64,000 nt of DNA from Prorocentrum cordatum (GCA_963575745.1 CAUYUJ010005669.1:959628-1023627), one strand, 5' to 3'; counted from the first letter of the stretch, positions 34,341 through 43,911 are shown. A program made the numbers and translations. Notes: generated from the sequence alone by a model not told the origin.

Positions 34341-34365
34341 GGTCTAGGTCATCTTGAAGCATCAT
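34334..34365 (-). repeat. Right terminal inverted repeat of the cassette
   Basis: Plus strand CTTTTAGGGTCTAGGTCATC then TTGAAGC and ATCAT, inverted relative to the left end. It includes TTTAGGG, the inverse of CCCTAAA near the left end. The present gag stop (34349-34351) lies inside it. Confidence 0.6.
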
Positions 34366-35245
34366 CAGAGGGTACAAATGGGATCTCTGGTTCACCTGCA
34401 ATGAAAGCTTGAACGAACGCCTGAGACTCCATATCGATTAGGTCTTCAGTAGTTTGGGGATAGTCCCCCATCAAGGTAGGCCTGTTTCCAGGCGGGATTT
34501 CTGGTGGAGGTTGGAGGTTACGTTCAACCTCGGAAGGCGAGGCCTCCACAGTGATGTCCTCGTCACTGCTTTCGTAGGCCATGATGTTACCTGGGTTCCC
34601 GAACATCCAGTCGAAGAAAGAGAGAGGCTGGTTCCCCAGCGTACCGTGATCCACGGGAGTGAGCGCGTTGTTGCCAATAACGAACCGGCGGACGTACTCG
34701 AGGTAGTACGCGTACAATCCATGACCGTACGCCTCGAGCTCGTCGACGTTGTCCATGCAACTGACCCAAGTGTAAGATGTCTGCTCCATGGCTTCAAAAT
34801 CCGGGAGGCTCAGATATTCGATGAATGGTTCACTTGAGCCAACATGGACTTCGGTCGACCTGCCTTTTCCATTTCCCTTCGCTGGACAATCTCGCACAAA
34901 ATGGTCGGCACTGTCACATTCATGGCATTTAAGAACCTGGCCGTCTCTACCTCGCGGGTTTCCAAGCCTACCCTTGCCTTTTCCTGAGGTCTCTCTACGG
35001 CCCTTGCCACGGCCCTTTCCCCCGAAGAATATCTCATCATGTTGTTCATCTGAGAGCCTCTGGAGAAATGCCGTGATGCCTCGTCCGTTCAACCTCCGAC
35101 GACCTCGTTTACCTTCTACCTTTTCCCTTAAAGCTCCTCCGTATCCTCCTCCTAACACGACGCACTGGTTTTCGTGTGAACCTCCCCCACCTCCGTTTGG
35201 CCTGTTGTAATAACCAGAACAAATGTTCAGCACGCTGATTGTCAT
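34349..35245 (-). pseudogene. Copia gag, C-terminal part with CCHC zinc knuckle
   Basis: Minus-strand frame with GKGRGKGRR-type basic repeats followed by the knuckle CHECDSADHFVRDC (C-x2-C-x4-H-x4-C), which binds the element RNA during packaging. An acidic linker ends ...GEPEIPFVPS, where the nested cassette interrupts it; the last codons (DDASR, stop) belong to the cassette end. Upstream gag is in another frame with overlap at about 35110-35245. Hairpins at 34480 and 34627 encode PGNRP and LGNQP. Confidence 0.8.
34366..34373. repeat. Target-site duplication of the nested cassette, right copy
   Basis: CAGAGGGT, matching 23059-23066 and in the same codon phase of the interrupted Copia frame. 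Confidence 0.8.
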
Positions 35246-36230
35246 TATCCATATTCATAATATCTGACCAATCTAAAGCTTCAACACCGTCTGATGATAT
35301 ACTATCTGTGTCGGTGCCGGAGTCGAAATCCTCGTCTCCCAAGTAGGTGGATACACCGTCGGTTAGGGGATTTGATTCACCCCATAAGGAACGGTGTGGT
35401 TGTGGTTCTCTAGAAGGAGGGCTGGTTGCCCAGCCTGGTTGTGATCGATCTCCTGCTAGTAGAGCAGTGGATTCTCCAGGATCATCGGCCCATATGCTTG
35501 AGGGCCCGTTCCCAGGCTGGGCTTGAGTACTCAGGGTAGTGTAGAAATTTCCACTACCAGATCCCCTTCCCCTTCCAAACACAGATCCTATATTGCCAGG
35601 AGACCGTTCAGATAGGTGGCCTATCGAACGCATCCTCTCCAGCAACTCATCATACTGTTGTTGTGTTCGGGGCATTTGGTGATTGAGTGGCTGCGAGAGT
35701 TGCATGGCTCGCTGGTTGCCGACGCCTAAGGCGCGGAACAGGATCGTGGTTAGTAGTTGGAAGTTGGGAAGGTCAGATCCCACCGACTGTGCCTCGAGTC
35801 GGGCCATTTCGAATCGGGTAAGGGTGACGTCGATTCGTTCCCCGTGAGGCACGTGGAAGTCGATGAGTTGCGTGCCGGAAGTGAGCTGGCGCTCATCTTC
35901 CAGGCGCTCGAACTTCATGCTTAAGAGGAACATGATGTAGGTCACTGGGTCGGTGTGGACCCCATCGATGTCAGCACCATAATTTATGATGTCAGCCGGT
36001 ACCCTCATGGCGAGTGTCCTCGCTAGGCCACCTAGGCCGCGTTGTATGGCGGCCGCTTGGGCCTGTGGCGTCATACGTCCGCTTGTGGCGTTGAGCCATG
36101 CGTTGACCTCATAAACGTACTCGCGGAAAGGTACGTTGCCTTGAGGGTCCCAATATGGGCCATGTGTTTGCCCATCGGTGCTGTTGTCTCCACGACGCAT
36201 GCGTCCGATTGCTGCCCCATCTCGAACCAT
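35109..36230 (-). pseudogene. Copia gag, N-terminal part
   Basis: 373 codons from an ATG at 36230. Text such as WDPQGNVPFREYVYEVNAWL, RGLGGLARTLAMRVP, DPVTYIMFLLSMKFERLEDER and FHVPHGERIDVTLTRFEMARLEAQSVG matches the capsid-like gag region of dinoflagellate Copia elements as I know them. It ends at a TAA (35109-35111) after a basic RRVRRRIRRSFKGKGRR tail, while the zinc knuckle continues in the next frame, so a single-base indel or frameshift site lies nearby. A hairpin at 35421 is in a different frame (reads WATS). Confidence 0.75.
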
Positions 36231-36811
36231 ATGATAGCGAAGATAACCAGCCCAAGGCTGTGTAGATAAGGGCGGTTATTAGGCGCGTTGCCGCGCTGGG
36301 GTAGCGCCTTGTCGAGTCTTCGAGGCGCTCTATCTGGCGGATCTCTCCGCCCATGCTTCAAGTATTGCGCTTTTGGTTCGTTGCCGAGCGATTGGTGGTA
36401 GCGCAATGATGAAGCGTATATGGTACCAATGTCGTTGTCTAGACGTCGTACCTCTCGTGTCGCTTCTTGCTCTTGGATAGATCCTCGTAAACGTACTGGG
36501 AGTGGTAGCGCAGGGTGGTAGGTGGTCACGAAGATCGCGCCGAAGAGTATGAGGCTAAGAAGAGCAAGAGCTGACCACACGAGAGTGCGGCGAGCTCCGC
36601 TACCAAGTCGAAAGTGAGCCGGGTAACTCAAATAGCATCCGATCCCGTAGACATCGGATGGCAAATAGCGTCCGGTATCGTACTGACGTGGTTCAGTAAG
36701 AAGAATGGACGGATAAGATGGGATAAGATCGATGTAATGATCTTTCCAGCACATAGCGAACACTCGCGGTGTCCGGGCGAATAGGGCGCGCGTGCCTTGA
36801 GCCAAAGGCAA
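36071..36811 (-). CDS. Possible leader ORF spanning LTR and gag start, with a hydrophobic helix
   Basis: A 246-codon frame opens inside the right LTR (MPLAQGTRALFARTPRVFAM), runs through the primer-binding site and contains a strongly hydrophobic stretch (VWSALALLSLILFGAIFVTT). It then overlaps gag in another frame. Two dispersed hairpin units (36283, and imperfect 36376) encode RGNAP and LGNEP in this frame, which argues that it was translated. I do not recognise it. Confidence 0.35.
   Translation of the reverse strand: MPLAQGTRALFARTPRVFAMCWKDHYIDLIPSYPSILLTEPRQYDTGRYLPSDVYGIGCYLSYPAHFRLGSGARRTLVWSALALLSLILFGAIFVTTYHPALPLPVRLRGSIQEQEATREVRRLDNDIGTIYASSLRYHQSLGNEPKAQYLKHGRRDPPDRAPRRLDKALPQRGNAPNNRPYLHSLGLVIFAIIWFEMGQQSDACVVETTAPMGKHMAHIGTLKATYLSASTFMRSTHGSTPQADV
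36594..36605 (-). promoter_or_regulatory. Primer-binding site of the LTR element
   Basis: On the sense strand TGGTAGCGGAGC begins 2 bp after the 5' LTR. It starts with TGG, complementary to the CCA end of a tRNA, and resembles initiator-Met-tRNA sites used by Copia elements. Confidence 0.65.
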
Positions 36812-36869
36812 CGGCGCGCGAGCTATGCTCCCGGTACTATAACATTTCCCAAAGAGCTACCCTTAAAGT
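36608..36869 (-). repeat. 5' LTR (right copy)
   Basis: 262 bp, direct repeat of 10252-10513 with about 11 differences by eye. Would hold the promoter and transcription start of the element. Contains the GC-rich hairpin with a spliced-leader-like core at 36796-36814. Confidence 0.85.
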
Positions 36870-36876
36870 TAAAAAA
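36870..36876. repeat. Target-site duplication of the LTR element, right copy
   Basis: TAAAAAA immediately after the LTR, then CAGTACGCGGG, which matches the sequence following the uninterrupted site in copy 2 of the tandem unit. Confidence 0.65.
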
Positions 36877-36981
36877 ACAGTACGCGGGGGGGGTCGGATA
36901 TCTTCGGGACGCCATCAGGGGAAGTGGGAGAGTATTTTCATATTGTGTAATTGTGGAGGGGAAATGAGAGAGGGGGGGAGG

Positions 36982-37194
36982 CAAGCTAGGTGCGCTCGCG
37001 TCATATCTGACGTCCTACCCCTCCCTCCCATCCCTTACCATGGCGCTGATTTTCTCTATCCGCGGACGGGTGTCGTAGCGGCCCTGTGGCTCCGCGCGCG
37101 CGTGCGTAGTGGGTGGTGGTGCGCGTGAGTGCGTGCGTGCGTGTGTGCGTGGTGGTGGTGGTGGTGGTGCTGGTGGTGGTGGTGGTGGTGCTGG

Positions 37195-37225
<31 letters not shown>

Positions 37226-37530
37226 GGTGGTGGTGGTGGTGGTGGTGGTGGTGGTGGTGATCCGAAAATGAGGCCCACGCTGCAGCGGGAGCACGATTCG
37301 GAACGATTCGGGAGCAGAAATGAGGCCGGCGCATCAGCGAGAGCAGCATTTTGAAAAAAACGCAAGCGAAAACCCGTTTCCCGGGAATCCTGTGTGTAAA
37401 ACAACAGTACGCGGGGGGGGGGTCGGATATCTTCGGGACGCCATCAGGGATAGTGGGAAAGTATTTTCATATTGTGTAATTGCGGACAGGAAAAAGCGGG
37501 GGGGGGACAAGAGAGAGGAGGGGGGTTGGG
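36982..37530. repeat. Tandem duplication unit, copy 2 (uninterrupted)
   Basis: Repeats 9673-10251 plus 36870-36981 without the retrotransposon. It includes a shorter GGT array (about 37150-37259), the CACGATTCGGAACGATTCGG block, the empty insertion site at about 37391-37405, and the GTCGGATATCTTCGGGACGCC block, which also occurs at 36894. Confidence 0.85.
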
Positions 37531-37544
37531 GGGGGCCGGGATCA

Positions 37545-37603
37545 TCACCATCTCCATCACCATCACCATCGTCACATCACCATCATCATCATCATCATCC
37601 GGA
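37545..37603. repeat. Short (CAC/CAT)n array
   Basis: About 60 bp of CACCATCAT-type triplets. Confidence 0.85.
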
Positions 37604-37739
37604 GCGCCCCGGATCGGAGGCACTGGCCGGAGGCAACCACAATAAAGTTCCCCCACTGTACACGAAAGGGCGAAGCACAGAATCATCATTAAAGCAAGGC
37701 GATCGTCTGCGCAACTGCAGGGCACTGCTTCCTGTTTCT

Positions 37740-40514
37740 TTCACGCTGTTCCACGCTCGCGAGCCTGGACCTCAGCAAGCACCTCTGTGCAGAAACCGCG
37801 AAGAGGCAAGGAACCGCAGCAGGCGGCCCAGGTGACCCGCCGGGGCGAAGGGGGCCACTGGGGAAACCAAAGAATCCCGATACTGCTAATTACTCCGCGG
37901 ACCCCTCCTGGGGCATGTTCTGCCACGAATGTCAAAGAACACTCAACCGTGGCAACGAAGGCTCTCCAGGACGAGCACCGGCAGCGGTACCTCCTCCTAC
38001 CCTGAGCGACATCGAGGCTCCCCCCGAGCGGGGACTCACGAGCTCAGACAACAAGCGCTGGCCAAACCTCTGCTCTTTGTGCGGGCAAAGATCTGGATGT
38101 CTCCAGAGATCGGCAAAGCCCTCTGGCGGCCCCCCCAGTCTGCAGAAGCATCCTGGGCACACACACCCCAGCCACCCAAAGGCGTGCGTACAAAAGCGTC
38201 CAAAAAACCTCGATACTCAATCTTCCATCCTTCTCGTTATATCTCCCTCTCTCTCTATGTCTCTGTTCTTATCTCTCTCTCTCTCTCTCTCTCCCTTTCT
38301 GTCTCTCTGTCGGTCTCTCTCTCTCTCTCTCTGTGTTTCTCTCTCTCTCTCTCTCGCTCTCTCTCTTTCTCTCTCTCTCTCTCCCATAGTCTCAGGTCGA
38401 GGGTCGCTGACCCTGCGCGCAGCCAAAACACAAAGCGCCCAGCACTTCCTTTGACCCCATCACGACATTGAACACACGCCATCACAACGTGCGACCGATT
38501 CTTGTCACAACCCTTTCAATACCCGTTCGCGCCATGGTTCCGAAAGCCCTCGCCGCGCGCCCCCGGCACCACGGAAACCCAAGCCACCAGGCCAACGCCG
38601 CCAAAGGTGCAACCTCGCCCCACAGCAACCTGTCCCGAAACGACGCCTGTGTCTCCGCCCTCCGAACGAAAGGATGCGAGTGTGCGGGGAAACAACATCA
38701 GCCACACCATGCCGCACTATTCCCTCACGCAAAGCAAAGCCTCATAACGTGACCCACCAGCAGGAGTCATGGTCGACGCTGCTGCCGATTTGGGCAAAGG
38801 CAGGGCCCCTCTCACCTGCCTCGACGCACAAAACTGGGACGCCCCCGTTACCACCGACCCCGTCAGAGAGGGCGACTGGACGTCGCACGCCAGCAGCATC
38901 TCACTTCACACGCTAGAAGAAAGCGACCATTTATTACAACCAGTTCACACACAAGAAAAATCCCTAACGCTTGCCGTCCTGGAACCTATCAACCACGACT
39001 ACCAAGGGAAAGGATGGGTTCTCCCACGCTACCAGGATGGAAAACCTCGAGCGCATCCGCCACGGTGGCAGGGATCTGCTGCCAGGGCCACGGCGGGAGG
39101 CAACCGGCGCGAAGTCACCAGACCGCGTCTGCGTCAGCACCCATCTCACGCTGCAAATGACCGCACCCCGCCACTCACCACCATGCGCGGGGCCGCGGAG
39201 CACCCCGTGGCGGAAGGCTCCATCGCCGCGCCAGCTGGCACTGGAGACATCAATTTTGCAAGCTCAAGCGTCGACCCGGGCCCCCAACCCGCCCAGATCA
39301 TCGACCAGAGAGCCCCTCGCCCTATGGACTTCTCGGGCCCAGACGAGGAGACGCCACGAGCGCGCAGCCTGCGGGGCACGCGCGGAGTCGGCGACGGTGC
39401 GCAGGGGGCCCATCGCAGGAGCACCCCTGACGCCCAGACAACGCGGCGGGCCTCCTCGGCGCAAAGATTGTCAGAGGCCGGATTGGACAAGACAGGCCCC
39501 GCAGGCATAACGCTCCGCTGCCCTAGAGCAAGGCGCGGGCGGTCGACTCGCAGGCGACGCGGCACGATCTCCGAGGGCGGCGCCCCCCCTAACGCTCTTC
39601 TCCCTGGGCCCAAAGAGAGGGGCATCCCCATCCCTGGCATTAGCAACGCAGGCGCGATGATACAGCCACGCGTTCTAAAGGAGCAGTCGCCAAACCCGCC
39701 CTTCGTCGTTCAGACCACCAACGGCACCTGGGGCCCTGGCGCGCCGCGGCGCAGAATGGCCACCGCCAGAAATGAGATCCACCCCCAAGCAGATGGGCGC
39801 GCCCCGAAGCCAACTCCGGTTTCACCGCATGCCCCTCGCGCCCGACACGCGCGACACCCCCAGCTAATGGGCCAGGGTGCTCCGCGCTGCGAAGGGCCCA
39901 GAAGAGCGCCGGTCACTCTAGAGCGGCCCAACAAGCAAACCACACCAGAGGGGCAAACAGCTGGGCCTTCTCGCCTGCACTTGCCGAAGGTGTCAAAGCA
40001 GCGGCTTCAACTGCTGCAACATCCAAACGGCCCCCGAGGGGCGCGACTCCCAAGCCCCCCAGGGCCCGACACTGCACCTCGGAATCCGACCAGGACTCAC
40101 CGAAACACAATCAGCCAACCCCAAACACGCCCACAACCGCGAGTCGCGCACACCGAAGCCGACCAGGACGATGCGGACGCCGAGCCAGCAGGCAACGAGA
40201 GCATCCAGGGGCCACCAGGTCTCGAGAGTGCCCAGCACCATCAGCCAAGGCGAACAAACGTCCGCAGGGGAAAACCAGGTTCGAACCCGATTGGCCCCTC
40301 CACGGCAGGAAGCACTGCCCCGTTTTTTCCGAACATCGACATCCTGAACAACTCTGCCTTCGAAAAGTCAGGCAGATCGCCGTGCCAGCGCGCCCTCTCT
40401 GGCCCCGCTGGGGAGCTCAAGCGCACCGTCAACGCCCAGCGCGCCATGGGGCGCCTTGCGGGGAGATCCCGCCAAGACGACACCAGGTGGAAAGAGGTTG
40501 AGCTGACATGGTGA
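37740..40514 (+). other. T-poor region with long plus-strand open frames of doubtful coding value
   Basis: The plus strand is rich in C, A and G and poor in T, so stops are rare. The longest frame (38769-40514, 581 codons, from an ATG) is Pro/Arg/Gly/Thr-rich and low in aromatic residues. Just upstream, plus text at about 37915-38110 has two Cys pairs (FCHECQRTL and LCSLCGQRSGC) that might be a zinc ribbon. I cannot assign a family. It may be a decayed mobile-element ORF with a disordered product. Confidence 0.3.
38238..38388. repeat. (CT)n microsatellite
   Basis: About 150 bp of CTCTCT with GTCT and TTCT interruptions. Confidence 0.95.
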
Positions 40515-41285
40515 ACCACGGCTCTGCACCCGCAGCCCCTCGTCTCCGACGCCCTTGCAGGCGCCAACAACGCTCATGCTGGTCGCAGCCGCTGAGGGCG
40601 CGATGCGCCAGACATGCCAAACAGACGCGAAGGTGGCAACTAGGGCCACCACCTACAGGACAGACCAGGGAGGAGGCGGAGGAGGAGGAGGTGGAGGAGG
40701 AGGAGGTACAAAAAGTAATGGCGCTCAGGGGACGTGGTGTCAAGCAGCAGCAGCGGCGGCAGCACAACACTTGTGGATGTCCCTGCGAGACAATATGGAT
40801 GCAGGGCCTACGCTTGGTGCCGTAGGCCTGCCTGGGGCGCGCCCCCCTGGTGCACGACGAGGCGGGGGGGGGGGGGGGGCGTGCAGGGGGCGCTACTCGC
40901 GTCCTGCTCTCAGTCTCGGGAGTGGGGTGCAGGCTACCTGGCTAGCAACGTGCACCCCCTCCAAGGCAAGGGGCATGAAGGATATGCACGAGACAGACAA
41001 CACACCACACACACACACACACCCACACAAACACAACCCGAGGGGAGGAGGTGGGAGGGCCGCCGCGGGGCGCCTGCCTCCTGCGGCGGCGCTCTCTCTG
41101 CCTCCCCCCCGCACTCCGCCCCCGCCTTCGCCGCGGTCGCGCCGTCGACGGTAGCGGGCGCGCGGGGCGGCACGAGACGAGACGACCCCCCCCCTGCCCT
41201 CCGCCCCACTCCTCGAAACTCCTCGGATCCCAAAAAAAAGAACACTAGACGGGGTGGTACAGAAACTGGTTGCCTGTGGGGGATC
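40515..41285. other. Low-complexity stretch without a gene
   Basis: Contains a GGA tract (about 40672-40708), a CAG/GCG run (about 40743-40765), a G-run (about 40863-40879) and a CA repeat (about 41001-41028). Open frames here are compositional. Confidence 0.6.
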
Positions 41286-41420
41286 ACGCCTCTAGGTGAG
41301 TCTAGCGGTGATTGATGCTGACAGTCTGTTCCCATCAGTAGTGGAGCTGGCCAGTAGTCGTGTCATCACAATCACAATCCATAGTGGCATGGCATGTTGT
41401 TTCCGTGGTCCCCACAGGAC

Positions 41421-41422
<2 letters not shown>

Positions 41423-41478
<56 letters not shown>
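41423..41478. repeat. (TC)n microsatellite
   Basis: About 56 bp of TC. On the minus strand it appends an Arg-Glu repeat to the frame coming from the right. Confidence 0.97.
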
Positions 41479-41479
<1 letters not shown>

Positions 41480-42385
41480 CGATCGCCAGCCTCTCAACGG
41501 CAATGCGAAAATGCATTGGAGCTGCGCATGCGGCCGCTCAGTGACGATATGCCTCTCTTCCTCACTCACTGCGCCTTTCCAAGGCTGGTCCTCCTCTGAC
41601 TCTGGGGCCGGCACGTTGCGCCCGTCGCTCGATGATGCTGCCGTCGCTTCACTCTGTGGGGTTACTTCCTCTGGCGTCTCTGGCTTGGAGCTCTTACCCT
41701 CTTTGTAGTCGACCCACTTCTTAGGCTCCATCCACCCGTAGAACGTCCAGGTCTTCGGGTCGTCCTTGTTCCACGCTGGGATTCCTCCGTTTGGCGGCGT
41801 CCACCCGTAGAAGATCCACGAGCTCGGGTCGCCCGCCCTCCGCGGTGGGATGGTGCCGATGTTCGCCCTCTTCGCCTCGAACATGGCCCTCTTCACCTTC
41901 TGCGTCATGACCAGGCCCTGCAAGTCCTCCTTCTCGTCGAGCTGGAGCTTGCTGTACTCCTTTGTCGATGCCATCTGCAAGGGTGTGTCGTACTTCCATG
42001 CCAATGACCCGTGCGCTGTGATGAGCGCGCTCGTGGTCTCGTCGATGCTCTTGATCTGGTCGGCCAGGGTCTGAGTGTTCTCCGCCAGCATGAACGCTCC
42101 CTCCGCCGTCGTGTTGTTCACCTGCTGGCTGCGCGCCAGGTTCTGACTCAGCGCCTTCTTCTAGGCGATCAGCACCTCGATCTGCATCTCGAGCTTCTTC
42201 TTGAGGTCCGCCATCGTGTCCACACACTTCTGAATGTTGGTCTCCTGGAGCTTGATCACATATGCCGCGTCTCCAATGACTTGGTTGGCCGTGGTGTCTC
42301 CACGAAACACGGGTGCTTCCTCGATCGCTGGCAGCATCTGCGGCATCACGGGACAGGCTGATGCTAAGTGAGCGTGGCGAGCCAA
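41479..42385 (-). pseudogene. Unknown minus-strand coding fragment with WxFYGW repeats
   Basis: Minus-strand text from about 42385 (PVMPQMLPAIEEAPVF..., helical DTMADLKKKLEMQIEVLIA) meets an in-frame TAG at 42161-42163. It continues in the same frame (KKALSQNLARSQQVNNTTAEG... IKSIDETTSALITAHG) to the TC microsatellite. Two related motifs, SSWIFYGWTPPNGG and KTWTFYGWMEPKKW, form an internal repeat. The stop suggests a pseudogene; the family is unknown. It lies downstream of a LINE on the same strand and may be an exon of an unrelated gene. Confidence 0.45.
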
Positions 42386-43231
42386 AAAAATACCGCAACT
42401 GTAGTAAGCCAGTTGTGCTACGGATGTTCCACTCCTGTTGTGACCAACCGTCGGTGGGACACGTAGCAGGAGTCAAAGCAGGGCGAGCTCTCCGAGGACT
42501 CAGGCGACCAAATCTGAGACTCGAGGGGGGGCACGCTCCGTCGCCTTTAAGGGATCGTGCCCACCCGTATGGGCGCTACGCCCCCCCCCCCCCCCTCGAG
42601 TATAGTAGAGCTCTCCCATGGGCCCTCCTGGGAGCCTTAGGCCTAGGACCCCGCATGCATGTCTGCTCTCTTGTGTGAACAAAACTGGACAACTGGTACT
42701 AGCATCCGATGTCCTGCATGCTGCTACCCCCATCTGAGTGCTATCCGCGCTGAAGCAATGCCGTATACACGGAACAAAAGGAGGGGCCGATGTCGGTGCC
42801 TAGTTCTCTGTCCAGTTCCCCCCTCTGTAGCAGTGTTCGTCACAGTACTTTCCCCGCCTACGTAGCCTACCACTTGTGCTCTCTGGTGTCCCCACTCCCT
42901 TGCCAGTTCATCCTTCTGCAATCGTGCTGTGCCCTGTCCCGTCCTTGTAGCAATGCCCTCCCCTGTCACCTGTACGTACCCGTCGTAACGGTATAAACCC
43001 AAAAACCGTCATACTTGTGCTGTCTGTCCCCCGTCGTATTCCAGTCCGTAGTAAGTTCTGCTGTTGATCTTAAACTCGTTTACCTCCACTGCCTCGTCCT
43101 CCTGCACCCTCCGAGTGATATCGTAACGCTTGGAGCCGCTCTGCTTGAAATCGCTTGGCTAGTTCATACAGCTGCTTGCTTTTTCCGTCTTTTCCACTTT
43201 GGTCCGCTAGTTCTTTTAGTTTTTCCATCGA
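42386..43231. other. No gene recognised
   Basis: Holds a C-run (about 42582-42596) and ordinary-composition DNA. If the flanking minus-strand fragments belong to one gene, this would be an intron, but no splice pair stands out and the upstream fragment ends in a stop. Confidence 0.4.
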
Positions 43232-43911
43232 TTATGTGTTACGGCTCAACATCCCTGCCAGCTTTTCCTCTCGAGACTGCGGAGCTGTCACTGGCAGGGC
43301 AAGCGTCTGATGCGAGGGCACCACCGTGACAGGGGCTGGGCGCACTGGCGTCTTGGCGGGTCCTGTCGAACTGGACGCGCCCTGGCCGCTCTGGATAGAG
43401 GCTTCCGCATCTCTGTTCAGTCCATCTGTCCCTACGACCCCGACGCCTGCAGCTGCTTCTCCACCTGCCTCTCCAGGTCGCTCTTGGGGCCGTGGCTCGT
43501 GCTGTAGACCCCGCCCAGCAGCTTCAGCGTGTCGCCCATCGCTTGCTTCAGGTAGGGAGGGTGGTACTCGTCCTTCTGATACCCCTCCCCGTCCTTCATG
43601 CTCTCTGGGTTCCCGTCCTCGTCCATCTCGAACTCGTCCTTCTCCTTGGGGGTCCTCTCGACGCCCATGGCCACCCTGATGCCCGGCATCGGGTTGATCG
43701 TGTACAGCAGCTTGCCCTTCCCGTTGCCGTCGTCTTCTTGACCCTTGGGCTTGTACGCTTCCGACATCTTGAACTGCTTCAGGGTCTCCAGCACGAACTC
43801 TCGACCCTTCTCGTGGAACGCCAGGTTCAACCAGTGCTGGAGGATCTCGTAGCTCCACTGCAGAGTCCGACCCCCCCCCCCCTCTTTGCTGATCGTCGCC
43901 GCCAGAGACGT
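43232..43911 (-). pseudogene. Unknown minus-strand coding fragment
   Basis: Frame with YEILQHWLNLAFHEKGREFV, LETLKQFKMSEAYKPKGQEDD, LLYTINPMPGIRVAMGVERT and DEYHPPYLKQAMGDTLKLLG stops at about 43432 (LQASGS, stop). A second frame carries on with GTDGLNRDAEASIQSGQG to a stop at 43232. A frameshift or missed splice separates them. Composition is that of a genuine protein; the domain is not recognised. It may be the far 3' part of the LINE upstream. Confidence 0.45.

Larger units (their letters stand above)
23067..34365 (+). mobile_element. Nested 11.3-kb TIR-flanked cassette with two spliced genes
   Basis: The segment interrupts the Copia gag-pol frame exactly: gag text on the right ends ...EIPFVPS and the left half resumes PSGSLAPGECGP in the same frame across an 8-bp direct repeat. 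Its ends carry imperfect inverted repeats (GCTTCAA..., GACC..., ACCCTAAA) and it contains two plus-strand spliced genes, opposite to the host element. An 8-bp duplication with terminal inverted repeats suggests a DNA transposon, possibly of the hAT or another 8-bp class. No transposase is identified with confidence; the second gene is the candidate. Confidence 0.75.
10635..36380 (-). repeat. Family of dispersed GNAA-tetraloop hairpins (at least 28 perfect copies)
   Basis: Plus-strand form GCNNG-TTNC-CN'N'GC, almost always preceded by G (26 of 28), giving a 15-nt unit. Stem starts: 10635, 10811, 11421, 12316, 12723, 14047, 14557, 15650, 17007, 17605, 17638, 18127, 18208, 18700, 19110, 19312, 19567, 19615, 19876, 21100, 21676, 22390, 22606, 22681, 34480, 34627, 35421 and 36283. 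Eight stem types occur (GCAGG x8; GCGGG, GCGAG and GCTCG x4 each; GCTGG x3; GCCTG and GCGCG x2 each; GCGTG x1), all fully paired. On the sense strand the loops are GAAA (20), GCAA (4), GGAA (3) and GTAA (1). One-mismatch relatives lie at 15908, 16564, 21019, 35504 and 36376. Most encode x-G-N-x-P. None was found outside this retrotransposon or inside the nested cassette. Confidence 0.9.
10252..36869 (-). mobile_element. Copia-type LTR retrotransposon, inactive, with nested 11.3-kb insertion
   Basis: Two 262-bp direct repeats bound the element. On the minus strand the order is: LTR, primer-binding site, gag with CCHC knuckle, a long linker polyprotein with Tpt1/KptA and RING-like domains, retropepsin, an uncharacterised middle domain, integrase, RT/RNase H remnant, LTR. 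Integrase before RT places it in Ty1/Copia. Without the nested cassette it would be about 15.3 kb, large for Copia. Lesions include a frameshift in gag (about 35110), a frameshift after the protease (about 17246), stops at 16648, 15191 and 14931, a 40-bp tandem duplication at 16334-16413, and loss of the RT core at about 11475. The LTRs differ at about 11 positions by my count, so the insertion is not recent. Confidence 0.85.
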
